Shown: positions 51,092 through 60,800 of the stretch, in pieces
How positions within the stretch are numbered: position 1 is the stretch's first letter
Layout: the number at the start of each line of letters is the position of its first letter
NCBI RefSeq assembly: GCF_000165485.1
Contig: NC_014623.1
Span: forward strand, 2,065,501-2,129,500
Direction of reading: 5' to 3'
Origin: Stigmatella aurantiaca DW4/3-1
GTDB taxonomy: Bacteria; Myxococcota; Myxococcia; Myxococcales; Myxococcaceae
DNA length: 64,000 nt
Made by a program: the position numbers and the translations under genes
Notes under the pieces: model-generated
What the model was told of the DNA's origin: nothing
What the model saw: the letters and a program-made list of their open reading frames with translations, nothing else
Database searches by the model: none

Positions 51092-51829
51092 CTAGGGAAG
51101 GTCAGGAGGGGTGACGCGCACGGTGAGGGTTCTCTCCTCGGGCGGGCTCGAATCGTCGGTCACCCAGACATTGAGGATGAACAGGGTCTCCTCGCTCACG
51201 GCGGGAGCGGTCCAGTACATGGATGCGTGTTCTTCCTCTTCGGGCCCCATGATGGGCGAGAAGTTCCCCAGCGGCGAGGCTGGCAGCCGCTGACCCCAAG
51301 AAAACCAGAGCGTGTCGAGTTCCGGATCCGCCGCGGCGACCGTGAAGAGACCCTGTTGTCCGGACACCAGGGTGGGGGGGCCCGTGAGCTCCCCCACCGT
51401 GGGCGCCTCGTCGATCCAGAACACGATGACATAGACGGAGCCCTTCACCGTGCCGCCCCGTCCGTCCGAGACGGTGACGCTGAGCATGTACTCCCTGTCC
51501 CGGAGGTGGATGTTGGGGGCGGTCCAGGTGGGGGACGGCGAGGTGGGCTCGCTGAAGGTTCCCGGCACGGCCGGGCCCATGCCCGTCAGATCCTTCCACT
51601 CCCAGGAGTAAGTGAGCGGATCGCCGTCGGGATCCTCGGCAAGGCAGGACAGGAGAATGGAGGTCTGCTCGTCCAGATCCGTGGAGGAGGCCGTGGGGAC
51701 CGACGTGAAGACCGGTGGGCTGTTCGCGGGCTCGGGGGAACTTTCCCCGGCAGGGGAGGGGCCCGGGCCCATTCCCAACAGGCCCATGAACGCCAGCGCA
51801 ACGAATGATGGCAGCAGGAAGCGACGCAC
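51092..51829 (-). CDS. Secreted protein with two Ig-like/cadherin-like domains
   Basis: 245 residues from a GTG at 51829 (GAGG six bases upstream). A signal peptide (RRFLLPSFVALAFMGLLGMG) precedes a Ser/Pro/Glu linker and two PKD/Ig-type beta domains, with PDGDPLTYSWEWKD and LDTLWFSWGQRLP as matching strands and TVSDGRGG in the first. Likely exported and possibly an adhesin or surface protein; no enzyme motif. Its stop overlaps the hairpin after the M56 gene on the opposite strand. Confidence 0.8.
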   Translation of the reverse strand: MRRFLLPSFVALAFMGLLGMGPGPSPAGESSPEPANSPPVFTSVPTASSTDLDEQTSILLSCLAEDPDGDPLTYSWEWKDLTGMGPAVPGTFSEPTSPSPTWTAPNIHLRDREYMLSVTVSDGRGGTVKGSVYVIVFWIDEAPTVGELTGPPTLVSGQQGLFTVAAADPELDTLWFSWGQRLPASPLGNFSPIMGPEEEEHASMYWTAPAVSEETLFILNVWVTDDSSPPEERTLTVRVTPPDLP

Positions 51830-51973
51830 GTGAACCTCGGGGCGCGAGGGGGATGAGTCTCCGTAAAGATAGGAAGAGACCTTTTCCCAGGCGCCACGGC
51901 TTCCAGTCGGTGAGCAATGGAAGAAAAAGGACTGTGATTGCACGGGCCGTGGGGGCAGCCGGAGCGATTCTGC

Positions 51974-52840
51974 TCAGCGGTGAAAGTCCAACCGCACCCA
52001 TTCGCCCTGGGCCGCGCCGGGCTCGGGGGTGAGCCCCTGGGCACGGTAGGCCGCCTCCACCTCGGCCTTCTGCGGGGCCAGCACCCCGGCCAGCACGAGC
52101 CGCTCCTTCACCTTGGGCGCGATGAGCGGCGCCAGGGCGATGAGGGTGTTGGCCAGGATGTTGGCCACCACCAGATCGAACGTCCCCGGGACCTGCTCCA
52201 GCCCCTTGCCGGACAGCTCCACGTCCGGGGTGTCGTTGACGGCGGCATTCTCGTGGGCGAGTTCCACGGACGTCGGATCATTGTCGGTGCCCACCACGCG
52301 CCCCGCCCCCAGCTTCTTCGCCGCGATGGCCAGCACCCCCGTGCCCGTGCCCACGTCCAGCACGCTCGCCCCGGGGTGCGAGGCCATGTACGTGTCGATG
52401 GCGGCCAGGCACAGGGACGTCGTCGGATGGTCTCCCGTGCCGAAGGCCATCTTCGGCTCGATGACGATGCGGGTCCGGTCCGGGGGCGCGGCGTCCGCCT
52501 CCCAGGGCGGCCCCACCCACAGCCGCCCCACCTGCACGGACTTGATGAGCGCCTTCCACTCATTGCTCCAGTCCTGCTGGGGCTTCTCCTCGAGCAGAAC
52601 GCGGGCCTCGGAGAAGTCCTCGGTCACCAGGGCGCGGGCGGCCTCGGCGGTCTCGGCATCCTCGAAGTAAGCGATGACGATGGCCTCGCCCGGGTGGGGG
52701 CCGCGCACGCCCGGCATGGGGGGGGCCTCCCGGTCTCGCACCTCGAGGCCCGTGGCACCGGACTCATGGAGCACATCCTGAACGGACTCGGACTGGGCTT
52801 CCGGCAACTCCACGGTGAGTGAAAGATAGGTCTGGGACAT
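51974..52840 (-). CDS. prmA: Ribosomal protein L11 methyltransferase
   Basis: 288 residues with the N-terminal substrate domain and a C-terminal methyltransferase: DVGTGTGVLAIAAKKLGAG (SAM loop), FGTGDHPTTSLCL and DLVVANILANTLIALAP, the catalytic NILANxL of PrmA. It trimethylates L11 lysines and N-terminus. ATG at 52840, with AAAGGG six bases upstream. Divergent from a lipoprotein gene pair. Confidence 0.94.
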   Translation of the reverse strand: MSQTYLSLTVELPEAQSESVQDVLHESGATGLEVRDREAPPMPGVRGPHPGEAIVIAYFEDAETAEAARALVTEDFSEARVLLEEKPQQDWSNEWKALIKSVQVGRLWVGPPWEADAAPPDRTRIVIEPKMAFGTGDHPTTSLCLAAIDTYMASHPGASVLDVGTGTGVLAIAAKKLGAGRVVGTDNDPTSVELAHENAAVNDTPDVELSGKGLEQVPGTFDLVVANILANTLIALAPLIAPKVKERLVLAGVLAPQKAEVEAAYRAQGLTPEPGAAQGEWVRLDFHR

Positions 52841-52880
52841 GCGGGCCCTTTAACCCCGGTGTGGCTATGGTGGAAGGGCC

Positions 52881-53243
52881 ATGAGAATGCTCGCCCTTGG
52901 GCCCCTGGTCCTGGTGCTCGCCTGCGCGGGGCCGCCCGCGCCCGATGCCGCGCTCTGTCAGGACGTTCTCGCCAGGGTGTGCCTCGCCCGGAGCTGCGCC
53001 GGGGTGAGCGAGCAGCTCGGGCTCGGGTCTCAGGACTGCTTGGACACGCTGGAGTCGCGCACCGGGTGCGGCGCGGAGGCGTTCGTCCTCACGGAGCCCT
53101 CGCGGGAGCGGCTCCTGGTTTGCCGCCAGCCGCTGGTCCGGCGGAGCACCGACTCCGGCAAGGCCCCCACCTGCGGGGAGATGGCGGAAGTGGTCCGGGA
53201 TTGTCCAGACCTGATCGCTTTCCTCCGGGGGAGCGCGCCATGA
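52881..53243 (+). CDS. Small Cys-rich lipoprotein
   Basis: 120 residues starting MRMLALGPLVLVLAC, with a lipobox and Cys15. It has about nine further cysteines (CQDVLARVC, SCAGV, DCLDTLESRTGC, CRQPL, CGEMAEVVRDC), suggesting several disulfides in an exported domain. The family is unknown. Its stop overlaps the start of the next gene by ATGA, so the two form a coupled pair. Confidence 0.85.
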   Translation: MRMLALGPLVLVLACAGPPAPDAALCQDVLARVCLARSCAGVSEQLGLGSQDCLDTLESRTGCGAEAFVLTEPSRERLLVCRQPLVRRSTDSGKAPTCGEMAEVVRDCPDLIAFLRGSAP

Positions 53244-54508
53244 GGTGGCGCGGCGGGGGGGTGGGGGGACTGGTGCTGGCCGTGGGGTGCGCGCCACTCG
53301 AGGTGGAGCGCCGGGTGGAGCGTGGGCCGGTGCTGCGGACGTACACGCAAGAGGTGGCGCTCGGCGAGAAGGGGCTCGTGGCGGAGGTGGAGGCCCAGTG
53401 GCCCCGGCTCACCTTCCGGTTCCTCTCCTCGGAGGTGTGCCGGACCGAGAAGCACGAGGAGTTCATCGAGAGCGTCATCACCGAGCACTATGAGTCCTCG
53501 GCGGCTCCGGCGCTCAGCGCGGGGTTGGCGAATACCGTGTTGGGGGGCGCCTTGTTGCTGGCCCGGCCGCTGTTTTCGAATGCTCCGGATCGGGACGCCA
53601 TTGATCGCGAGGGGCGCTATGGCGCTTCTCACCGGAAGAAGGCCACCGTGTGGGGCTCGGTCCTGATGGTGCTCGGGGTGCCCTCGCTGGTCACGGGCAT
53701 CGTCCAGAGCCTGCGCTCCGGTGAAGAGACCGAGACGCGGAAGGGCGATACCGTGGTGAGCCTGCGCGAGGCGCCGTGCCGCGTGGAGCCCGCGAACGGC
53801 ACGGTGGAGTTCGCAGGGGGAGCGGGGGCGCCGCCCGCGCCCCGGCCCACCACGGACGGCGCCTTGACGCTCACCGTGGAGGAACTGCGGGGCATGCGCT
53901 TCGAAGGGGTTCTCCTGGAGGGTGTGCCCGCGGCCCTCACTCCCGAGGCACGGGAGCGGGTGTCGAACTTCCGCGTGTGCGCCCGGCTGTTGACGGAGCC
54001 CATGGACGCGGCGGTGTTGGCGCGAGCGGGCGAGGGGCAGCTCCGCGCCCTGCGCCAGCAGGTGGCGGGATGTGAAGCGATTCCGGAGGCTCCCGCCGGA
54101 GAGCGGCTGCGGGCACTCGACGAGGCACTCTCGGCTCAGGCAAGCCATGTGGAGGCGCCCGAGTCACCCCAGGTGGGCTCGTTCGAGGAGGCGCTGGCGG
54201 CCTACAGGCCTGCGTTGAACATCACTCCGGACAGTGCGGCGGTTCAGAAGCTGGAGGATCCGGAGGCCCTCACCGGTCAGGCGCTGGTGCTGCGCGGTGT
54301 GCTGGAGCGCTACGAGGGACCGAACATCGCCGTGGTGCAAGTGGGCCCCATGCAGGTGCTGGTGTTCCTGGCGCAGGATCGGCTGTGGGGGGCTGAGGTC
54401 CGCCGGGGCTCACGGGTGGAACTGGTCGGCGTGATGATGGGGCGGCAGCGGCTTGGGGATTTGGAGTTGCCGCTGGTGCGCGCGGTGTGGATGCGGACCG
54501 CGCTCTGA
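53240..54508 (+). CDS. Predicted lipoprotein, coupled to the Cys-rich lipoprotein
   Basis: 422 residues, start MRWRGGGVGGLVLAVGC with lipobox and Cys17. A hydrophobic helix pair (SAGLANTVLGGALLLARPLF and GSVLMVLGVPSLVTGIVQSL, about residues 95-160) sits inside an otherwise soluble chain. The last 90 residues (LRGVLERYEGPNIAVVQVG, QVLVFLAQDRLW) are beta-rich and OB-like. No family is recognised. Coupled start (ATGA with the upstream gene) indicates one transcript; it converges with the M16 gene at 16 bases. Confidence 0.83.
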   Translation: MRWRGGGVGGLVLAVGCAPLEVERRVERGPVLRTYTQEVALGEKGLVAEVEAQWPRLTFRFLSSEVCRTEKHEEFIESVITEHYESSAAPALSAGLANTVLGGALLLARPLFSNAPDRDAIDREGRYGASHRKKATVWGSVLMVLGVPSLVTGIVQSLRSGEETETRKGDTVVSLREAPCRVEPANGTVEFAGGAGAPPAPRPTTDGALTLTVEELRGMRFEGVLLEGVPAALTPEARERVSNFRVCARLLTEPMDAAVLARAGEGQLRALRQQVAGCEAIPEAPAGERLRALDEALSAQASHVEAPESPQVGSFEEALAAYRPALNITPDSAAVQKLEDPEALTGQALVLRGVLERYEGPNIAVVQVGPMQVLVFLAQDRLWGAEVRRGSRVELVGVMMGRQRLGDLELPLVRAVWMRTAL

Positions 54509-54524
54509 TCCGCTGCCGCGGCGG

Positions 54525-57134
54525 TCACGGTCCGACGATGGAGAGCGCGCTTTGGTTGAAGTCGATGACCCGGCGCGCGGCCGCCCGCACATCCTCCGCG
54601 GTCACCGCTGCCACCCGCTCCGCGTAGTGGAGGAAGTTCTCCTGGCCCAGGCCGTAGCAGGCATCCAGGGCGATGAGCGCGGCGCGGGCCCCGTTGCGTT
54701 GCAGGCCAATCTCGTGCGTGCCAATCAGGTGCTGCTTGGCGCGGGCCAGCTCCGCCTCGGGCACCGGCTCGTCCCGGACCCGCTCCAGCTCCGTGCGGAT
54801 CCCGGCCAGCGCGGCGTCCAGCTTCTCCGGGCTCGTCCCCATGTAGATGGCGAAGTACCCCGGGTCCACGCCCTCCACCGAGAAGCTGCTGACGCTGTAG
54901 GCCATGGAGCGCTTGTCGCGCAGTTCGATGAAGAGCCGCCCGCCCTGGCCGGACAGCAGCGTGGACAGCACTTCCAGCGAGTGCCGCCACGGGTCCGAGA
55001 CCCGGGCGCCCTGGAAGCCCAGCACGAGGTGCGCCTGCGCGCGCGACAGGATCCGCTTTTCCTGGCGAGGGGCCTCGGGGGGCGCCTCCAGGGAAATCTG
55101 GGGAGGGGCCCCCGCGCGGCCCTTCGTGGCGCCGAAGAACTCCCGCGCCAGGGCCACCACTTCGTCCGCCTTCACATCGCCCACCACGCTCAGGGTGAGC
55201 TGGGACGGGTCCATGTGCGCGCTGTGCCAGGCACTCAGCGCCGCGGGCCCCAGCTTCTCCACCGAGGCGGTCTCGCCCAGGGACGGCATGCGGTAGGGGT
55301 GCGAGCGGAACAGCGTCTTGTTGAACAGCTCGAAGGCCAGGCCCGAGGGTTTGTCCTCACGGGTGAGGATGTCCTGCAACATGAGGCCGCGCTCGCGCTT
55401 CACCTCGGCCTCCGGGAAGGACGGGTTCAACAAGCAGTCGGCGAAGAGGCGGAAGGCCGGCTCGAAGTGCCGCGAGAGGAACTCGCCGCGCAAGCCCACC
55501 GAGTTCCGTCCGCCTTGCCCGGAGAGGGAGCCTGCGTACGCATCGATGAGGTGGGAGATCTCCTCCGCGTCGTGGGAGGGGGTGCCGCGGGTGAGGGTGC
55601 GCCCCAGCAGCGTGGTGATGCCGTTGTCCGCCGCCGTCTCGTAGCGCAGCCCACCCGGGAACACCGCGCGCACGGCGAAGAGGGGAACCGCGCGCTCTTC
55701 GCGGATGAGCAGGCGGGCTCCGGAGGGCAACCGCTCCTCCACCACCTTGGCCGCGCTCACCGACGAGGCGCGCCCGATGCGCATGGGGGGCTCGACCACC
55801 GTCTTGCGGGGCCGGCGGTCCCCCCTCAAGGTGGGCGCCTCGTGCAGCGCCCGGTCGAGGATGTCCCGGGCCTGGGCCTCATCGAAGGCGGTGCCTCGCG
55901 GCAACAGCCCGGTGAGCACCGCGTGCTCGAAGCGCAGGTAGCGCTCGGCCACGGCGCGCACGTCCTCGGGGGTGAGCCGGGCCACCGCCTCGTAGTAGCG
56001 CGCCTCCGCCTCCAGCCCATCCATGCTGGACTGGTAGTAGCCCAGCTTGCGCGCCAGCCCCTGCACCGTCTCGCGCTGATAGACGGCCTCCGCCTCGATG
56101 AGGGCCTTCACCGTGGCGAGCTCCTCGGCGGGCACCGGCTGCGTGCGCAGTTCGGCCAGCACGCGGGCCGTCTCATCCAGGGCACTGGCCAGGTTCGCCG
56201 GGGGCAGGGTGAGCGACGCGGTGAACAGGCCCGGATCCCTCGGCGTGTAGGCCGAGGCGTGGATGTCGTTGACGAGGCTCCGCTTGCGTTTGACCTCCAG
56301 CGCCAGCCGGGAGGAGTCCCCCTGGCCCGCGAGCATCGCCAGCACGTCCAGGGCGGGCACATCCGGGTGCTCCGCCTGGGGGATGCCGAAGCCCACGTGG
56401 AGATAGGCCTCCTTCACATCGTCCTGGCGCAGCAACAGGCGGCGGCCGGTGACGGCCGGTTCCTGGACCCGCGGATTCAACCCCTCGAAGGGCCGGCCCC
56501 AATCCCCGCCAAAAATCTCCTCCACCCACCCCCGCAGCTCGGCTTCCTTCAGGTCTCCCACCACCGAGAGCACCAGGTTCTTCGGCGAGTAGTACCGGTG
56601 GTAGAACTCCAGCACCTTCTCGCGCGTGAAGCTGCGCACGCTCTCCTCGGTGCCGATGACGGGGTGCCGGTACGGGTGCACGGCGTAGGCCGTGGAGAAC
56701 AGGTCCCGCGAGGCGCGCCGGGACGGGGTGTCCTGGCTGCGCTTGATCTCCTCGCACACCACCTCGCGCTCCCTCGCCAGCTCGTCCGCGTCGAAGGCGG
56801 ACCGCCTCACCGCATCCCCCAGGATGTCCAGCCCCGTGCGGGCGAACTGGCTGGCGATGACGATGTGGTAGACCGTCTGGTCGAAGGACGTCCAGGCGTT
56901 GATTTCCCCGCCGTGCGCCTCCACGTCCCGGGCAATCTCGCCCGGCCCCCGGCGCTCCGTGCCCTTGAAGAGCATGTGCTCGTGCAGGTGGGCGAGGCCT
57001 GCCTGGTCCGGACGTTCATCGGCGCTGCCGACCTTCACCCAGACCTGGAAGGCCGCGACCTTGGCGGCGTGCTGCTCCTCGAAGACGACGGTGAGCCCAT
57101 TGGACAGTGCATAGCGGAGGGGCATAGGAGGCAT
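54525..57134 (-). CDS. M16-family zinc peptidase, fused two-half form
   Basis: 869 residues (ATG 57134; another at 57125). The inverted zinc motif HxxEH reads HLHEH (His49, Glu52, His53) with later EVVCEEIKR; the C-terminal half (from about 430) repeats the fold without the zinc motif (FAVRAVFPGGLRYE, GGRNSVGL), as in pitrilysin-like PqqL/insulinase forms. It likely degrades peptides in the periplasm or cytosol; no clear signal peptide is seen at the chosen start. Substrate unknown. Confidence 0.92.
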   Translation of the reverse strand: MPPMPLRYALSNGLTVVFEEQHAAKVAAFQVWVKVGSADERPDQAGLAHLHEHMLFKGTERRGPGEIARDVEAHGGEINAWTSFDQTVYHIVIASQFARTGLDILGDAVRRSAFDADELAREREVVCEEIKRSQDTPSRRASRDLFSTAYAVHPYRHPVIGTEESVRSFTREKVLEFYHRYYSPKNLVLSVVGDLKEAELRGWVEEIFGGDWGRPFEGLNPRVQEPAVTGRRLLLRQDDVKEAYLHVGFGIPQAEHPDVPALDVLAMLAGQGDSSRLALEVKRKRSLVNDIHASAYTPRDPGLFTASLTLPPANLASALDETARVLAELRTQPVPAEELATVKALIEAEAVYQRETVQGLARKLGYYQSSMDGLEAEARYYEAVARLTPEDVRAVAERYLRFEHAVLTGLLPRGTAFDEAQARDILDRALHEAPTLRGDRRPRKTVVEPPMRIGRASSVSAAKVVEERLPSGARLLIREERAVPLFAVRAVFPGGLRYETAADNGITTLLGRTLTRGTPSHDAEEISHLIDAYAGSLSGQGGRNSVGLRGEFLSRHFEPAFRLFADCLLNPSFPEAEVKRERGLMLQDILTREDKPSGLAFELFNKTLFRSHPYRMPSLGETASVEKLGPAALSAWHSAHMDPSQLTLSVVGDVKADEVVALAREFFGATKGRAGAPPQISLEAPPEAPRQEKRILSRAQAHLVLGFQGARVSDPWRHSLEVLSTLLSGQGGRLFIELRDKRSMAYSVSSFSVEGVDPGYFAIYMGTSPEKLDAALAGIRTELERVRDEPVPEAELARAKQHLIGTHEIGLQRNGARAALIALDACYGLGQENFLHYAERVAAVTAEDVRAAARRVIDFNQSALSIVGP

Positions 57135-57317
57135 CCGAGGCTGGCACCCGCCCTGTACGGAAGCAAGGCAGGGTGTGTGTTTTCCTGCACTGAGTAACGC
57201 TGGGGCCGCCTCCTGGCGAGCCAGAAGCACGTCCGGAGCCTCCCTGGCAGGCCATGCGTTCGATATCGGCCTGTGTAGTTGGAGAACAGCCCGGACGAGG
57301 GCTAACCTGCGATTCTC

Positions 57318-59528
57318 ATGGCATCACCCATGGAAGAGGTGGATCCTCTCGCGGATCTGCGCGAGAGCATGCTGGAGGGGGATGCTTCCCTGGCTGCCAC
57401 ACCTTCCGAGACCAAGCCCTCTCACCCCATGACCCCTCCTCCCCTGCCTCCCAAAAAGGCGGTCCCGGCCTCGGCGTCCGTTCCTGCTCCCTCTCCGGTC
57501 AGCCGGCCTTCGGGGAGCGCGCCCGCGGTGACGGCCGCGCCGGTCAGGGCCAGCCGAGGCGCCGGGACGGACCCCTTCGGCGAACCCCCCGAACCCCGGA
57601 TGACCATGGGGGCGGCGCCCGAGGAGAAGCTCGAGTTCTTCCGCCAGGTGCTCAAGCAGAAGACGGAGACGCTGGCCCGGGCCCGCACCCTTTATGAGGA
57701 GAAGGAGACGGAACTTTTCGCGCTGCGCCAGTCCGTCAACCTCCTTCAGAAGGATGTCACCCAGGCGAAGAAAGAGGCGCTGGACACCAAGGGCCAGCTG
57801 GGCGGGCTGAAGGACCTGCCGCAGCGGCTCGCCGAGGCGAAGGAGTCCCTGGCCCGGCAGGAGAAGCGCGCCACCACGGCCGAACTGCGCGTGGCGGAGC
57901 TGGAAGTCGAGCTGCAAGGGGTGGAGGCGGACCGGAAGGACCTCTCGCGCGCCCTGGTGGACATCGAGTCGGAGGTGCCAGGCATCCAGGACGAGCTGCG
58001 CCTGGAGCGGGAAGCCCGCGCGGCGCTGGCCGAGGAGCTCATCGGCGCCAAGGAGGCCTTGTCCCTGGCGCAGGACCGGGTGGCGGACCTGGCCGCGGAG
58101 AAGTCCGAGGCCCAGGGCACGATGGAGGCCGTCCAGGAGCAGTACCAGGCGGCCCTGGCGGACCTGGAGCGGATGACGGGGGAGTTGCAGGCGGCCACCT
58201 CGGAGCGCGAGGAGCTGACGCTGCGCACCGGCCAGCTGGAGGCGGCGCTGGCCGAGGCCACCGGCTCGCTGAGCGCGCTGGAGAGCGAGAGCGAGTGGTC
58301 CCGCAGCTCGCTGGAGGAAGCACAGGGCCGAGCCCAGCTCTCGGAGGTGGAGCGGGACGAGGCCCGGGCGGAGGCCGCCACGCTGCGCCAGCAGCTCGAG
58401 GCCCTGGAGGCCACCAAGGCCACCCTCCAGAAACGGGTGGCCGAGCTGGAGCGCAACCTCGCCTTCAAGGACGCGGACCTGGTGGGGGTGCGCGCGGCGC
58501 TGTCGGCCCGCACGGCGGAGGCGGGCGCGCTGATTGGCCGGGCGGAATCGGCCGAGTCCCAGGTGGCCTCGCTCAAGGAGAAGAAGGAGGCGCTGGAGGC
58601 GGAGACGCTCGCGCTCACCGAGCGGGCGCAGGCCGCGGAGGTGGAGGTGTCCTCGCTCCGGGGCGCGCTGGAGGCCGCCGAGGCCGAGCAGGTGATGCTG
58701 CGGGATCGGCTGGACTCGGAAGGGGCGGCCCTGACCGATGCGGCGCAGGCCGCCGAGCGCCAGGTGGAGGAGCTGTCCGCGGCGCTGGAGGAAGTCCGGG
58801 CGGAGCGGGAGGCGGCGGCCGCCCAGGTGGCCTCGCTCCAGGCGGAGCGGGATGGGTTGAGCGAGCGGGTGACTTCCCTGGAAGCGGGCGGCGCCGAGCA
58901 GGGCTCGCAGGTGGAGGCGCTCAACACGGCGCTGGAGGTGGTGCGCGCGCAGTCCGAGGACTCGGTCCAGCGGCTGAACCAGCGGGTGAAGATGCTGGAA
59001 GGGGCGCTGGAGACGGCGCGGAGCGAGGCCGCGGCCGCGGCGAAGAAGGCCTCCTCCGAGAGCATGGCCTCCGAGAACTCGATGCGGACGCTCCGCAAGA
59101 AGGAGGAAGAGGCTTCGCGGGCCCGCGCGGAGCTGGAGCAGAAGCTGGCCCAGGTGGAGGCGAAGCTCCAGGGCGGCAAGTCCGAGCGCACCGGCTTGGA
59201 GCTGAAGCTGGCCGAGGTGGAAATGGTGCTCCAGGCGGAGCAGTCCGAGCGCGCGGCGCTGGAGCAGCGGCTCTCCGAGGCCGAGGCGGCCCTCCAGGCG
59301 GAGCAGTCCGGGCGCGCGGCGCTGGAGCAGCAACTGGCCGAGGCCCAGGCCGCCCCGGCGGCGGGGGCGGCCTCCGGGGAGCTCGTGGCCGAGCGGGACA
59401 AGCTCAAGGCGGACGTCGCGGCCATGAAGCGCAAGCTGGTGCAGGCGGAATCCGCCCTCGAGATGGCTGCCAGCTACAAGGCGAAGGTCGCCCGGCTGGA
59501 GGCGCAGCTGAAGGCGGCTGGCAAGTAA
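57318..59528 (+). CDS. Long coiled-coil protein with Pro/Ala-rich head
   Basis: 736 residues. A short head with acidic MEEVDPLADLRESMLEGD, a Pro/Ala/Ser-rich stretch (30-95), then near-continuous coiled coil from about 100 to the end, rich in Glu, Ala, Leu and Arg (RAELEQKLAQVEAKLQ, LQAEQSERAALEQRL). No receiver or GTPase domain, unlike AglZ and FrzS. It may serve a cytoskeletal or motility role, which is inference from composition. hemW starts 7 bases after its stop, so the two genes are likely one transcript. Confidence 0.85.
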   Translation: MASPMEEVDPLADLRESMLEGDASLAATPSETKPSHPMTPPPLPPKKAVPASASVPAPSPVSRPSGSAPAVTAAPVRASRGAGTDPFGEPPEPRMTMGAAPEEKLEFFRQVLKQKTETLARARTLYEEKETELFALRQSVNLLQKDVTQAKKEALDTKGQLGGLKDLPQRLAEAKESLARQEKRATTAELRVAELEVELQGVEADRKDLSRALVDIESEVPGIQDELRLEREARAALAEELIGAKEALSLAQDRVADLAAEKSEAQGTMEAVQEQYQAALADLERMTGELQAATSEREELTLRTGQLEAALAEATGSLSALESESEWSRSSLEEAQGRAQLSEVERDEARAEAATLRQQLEALEATKATLQKRVAELERNLAFKDADLVGVRAALSARTAEAGALIGRAESAESQVASLKEKKEALEAETLALTERAQAAEVEVSSLRGALEAAEAEQVMLRDRLDSEGAALTDAAQAAERQVEELSAALEEVRAEREAAAAQVASLQAERDGLSERVTSLEAGGAEQGSQVEALNTALEVVRAQSEDSVQRLNQRVKMLEGALETARSEAAAAAKKASSESMASENSMRTLRKKEEEASRARAELEQKLAQVEAKLQGGKSERTGLELKLAEVEMVLQAEQSERAALEQRLSEAEAALQAEQSGRAALEQQLAEAQAAPAAGAASGELVAERDKLKADVAAMKRKLVQAESALEMAASYKAKVARLEAQLKAAGK

Positions 59529-59535
59529 GCGCCTC

Positions 59536-60741
59536 ATGCCGTTCTCTTCCCCCACGGACCTTTATACCGGGATGCCGGCCGCCCGCTTCGGGCTGTACCT
59601 CCACTTCCCGTACTGCCTGGCGAAGTGCCCGTATTGCGACTTCGCGGTGGCGGTGGCGCGCCAGGTGCCGGAGGAGCGCTACGCGCACGCGGTCCTCGCG
59701 GAGCTGGACGCCCGGCTGGCGGCCACGCCCGAGCTGCGGGAGCGGCCCCTGGAGTCGCTCTTCCTGGGGGGCGGCACCCCTTCCTTGTGGCACCCGCGGT
59801 GGGTGGCGCAGGTGCTGGAGGGCATCGCGGCCAGAATGAAGGTGGTCCCCGGGGCGGAGGTGTCGCTGGAAGCCAACCCGGAGGCGGCGGACGCGGAGCG
59901 CTTCGCGGGCTATCAGGCGGCGGGGGTAAACCGGCTGTCGCTCGGCGTGCAGTCCTTCCAGCCCGAGACGTTGAAGGCGCTGGGCCGGGCGCACGATGCG
60001 GCCGGCGTGGAGGCGGCGTTCCGGGCGGCGCGGCGGGCGAAGTTCGCCTCGGTGTCCATGGACTTCATCTATGGGGCGCACGGGCAGACGCGGGCGCAGG
60101 TGGAGGCGGATGCGCGGCAGGCGGTGGCGCTGGAGCCCGAGCACCTGTCCACCTACGCGTTGACGCTGGAGCGCGAGGCGCTGGCGGAGGACACGCCGCT
60201 GGCGAAGCGGCTGGCGCGAGGGGAGGTGGCGCTTCCTCCCGATGACGAGGTGGTGGACATGGCCGCCACGCTGCGCGAGGTGTACGCGGCGCACGGGCTC
60301 CACCGCTATGAAATCTCCAACCACGCGCGGCCGGGGTACAGCTCGCGGCACAACACGCTCTACTGGACGGGGGGCGAGTACCTGGCGCTGGGGGTGGGGG
60401 CCACGGGGATGCTGCACGTGCCTTCGCCGCACCGCTACGTGAACCTGAGGAGCACGGAGGCCTACCTGCGCGCGGCGGAGCAGGGGCTCTTGCCGGAGGC
60501 GAGCCGCGAAGCCTTGTCCCGCGAGGATCTCTTCGCGGAGCGGCTGTCCATGGGCCTGCGATTGCGCTCGGGCGTGGCCTGGGAGGCCCTGTGCGAGGCC
60601 TATGGCCAGGAGGCCCAGCCCCGCCGGGGAGAGGTGGCGCGGCTGGTGCAGCATGGACTGGCCCTGCTGCGGGGGAACCGGCTGGTGCTCACGGACGTGG
60701 GCGCGGATCTGCACAGCGCCATCTGCGCGAAGCTGCTCTGA
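59536..60741 (+). CDS. hemW: HemW, heme chaperone of the radical SAM family (formerly HemN-like)
   Basis: 401 residues. Radical SAM motif CLAKCPYC (Cys27, Cys31, Cys34), the GGGTPS loop, SLGVQSF and the C-terminal HemN-like domain are all present. HemW proteins bind heme and lack a fourth conserved residue of true oxygen-independent coproporphyrinogen oxidase; this one fits HemW by length and context. Its start is 7 bases after the stop of the coiled-coil gene. Confidence 0.92.
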   Translation: MPFSSPTDLYTGMPAARFGLYLHFPYCLAKCPYCDFAVAVARQVPEERYAHAVLAELDARLAATPELRERPLESLFLGGGTPSLWHPRWVAQVLEGIAARMKVVPGAEVSLEANPEAADAERFAGYQAAGVNRLSLGVQSFQPETLKALGRAHDAAGVEAAFRAARRAKFASVSMDFIYGAHGQTRAQVEADARQAVALEPEHLSTYALTLEREALAEDTPLAKRLARGEVALPPDDEVVDMAATLREVYAAHGLHRYEISNHARPGYSSRHNTLYWTGGEYLALGVGATGMLHVPSPHRYVNLRSTEAYLRAAEQGLLPEASREALSREDLFAERLSMGLRLRSGVAWEALCEAYGQEAQPRRGEVARLVQHGLALLRGNRLVLTDVGADLHSAICAKLL

Positions 60742-60800
60742 TCTCTTCCTGAGCCCGTGTGGGAGCCCCCTGGGAGGCCCCGTGGCAACCTGGCGGGAGG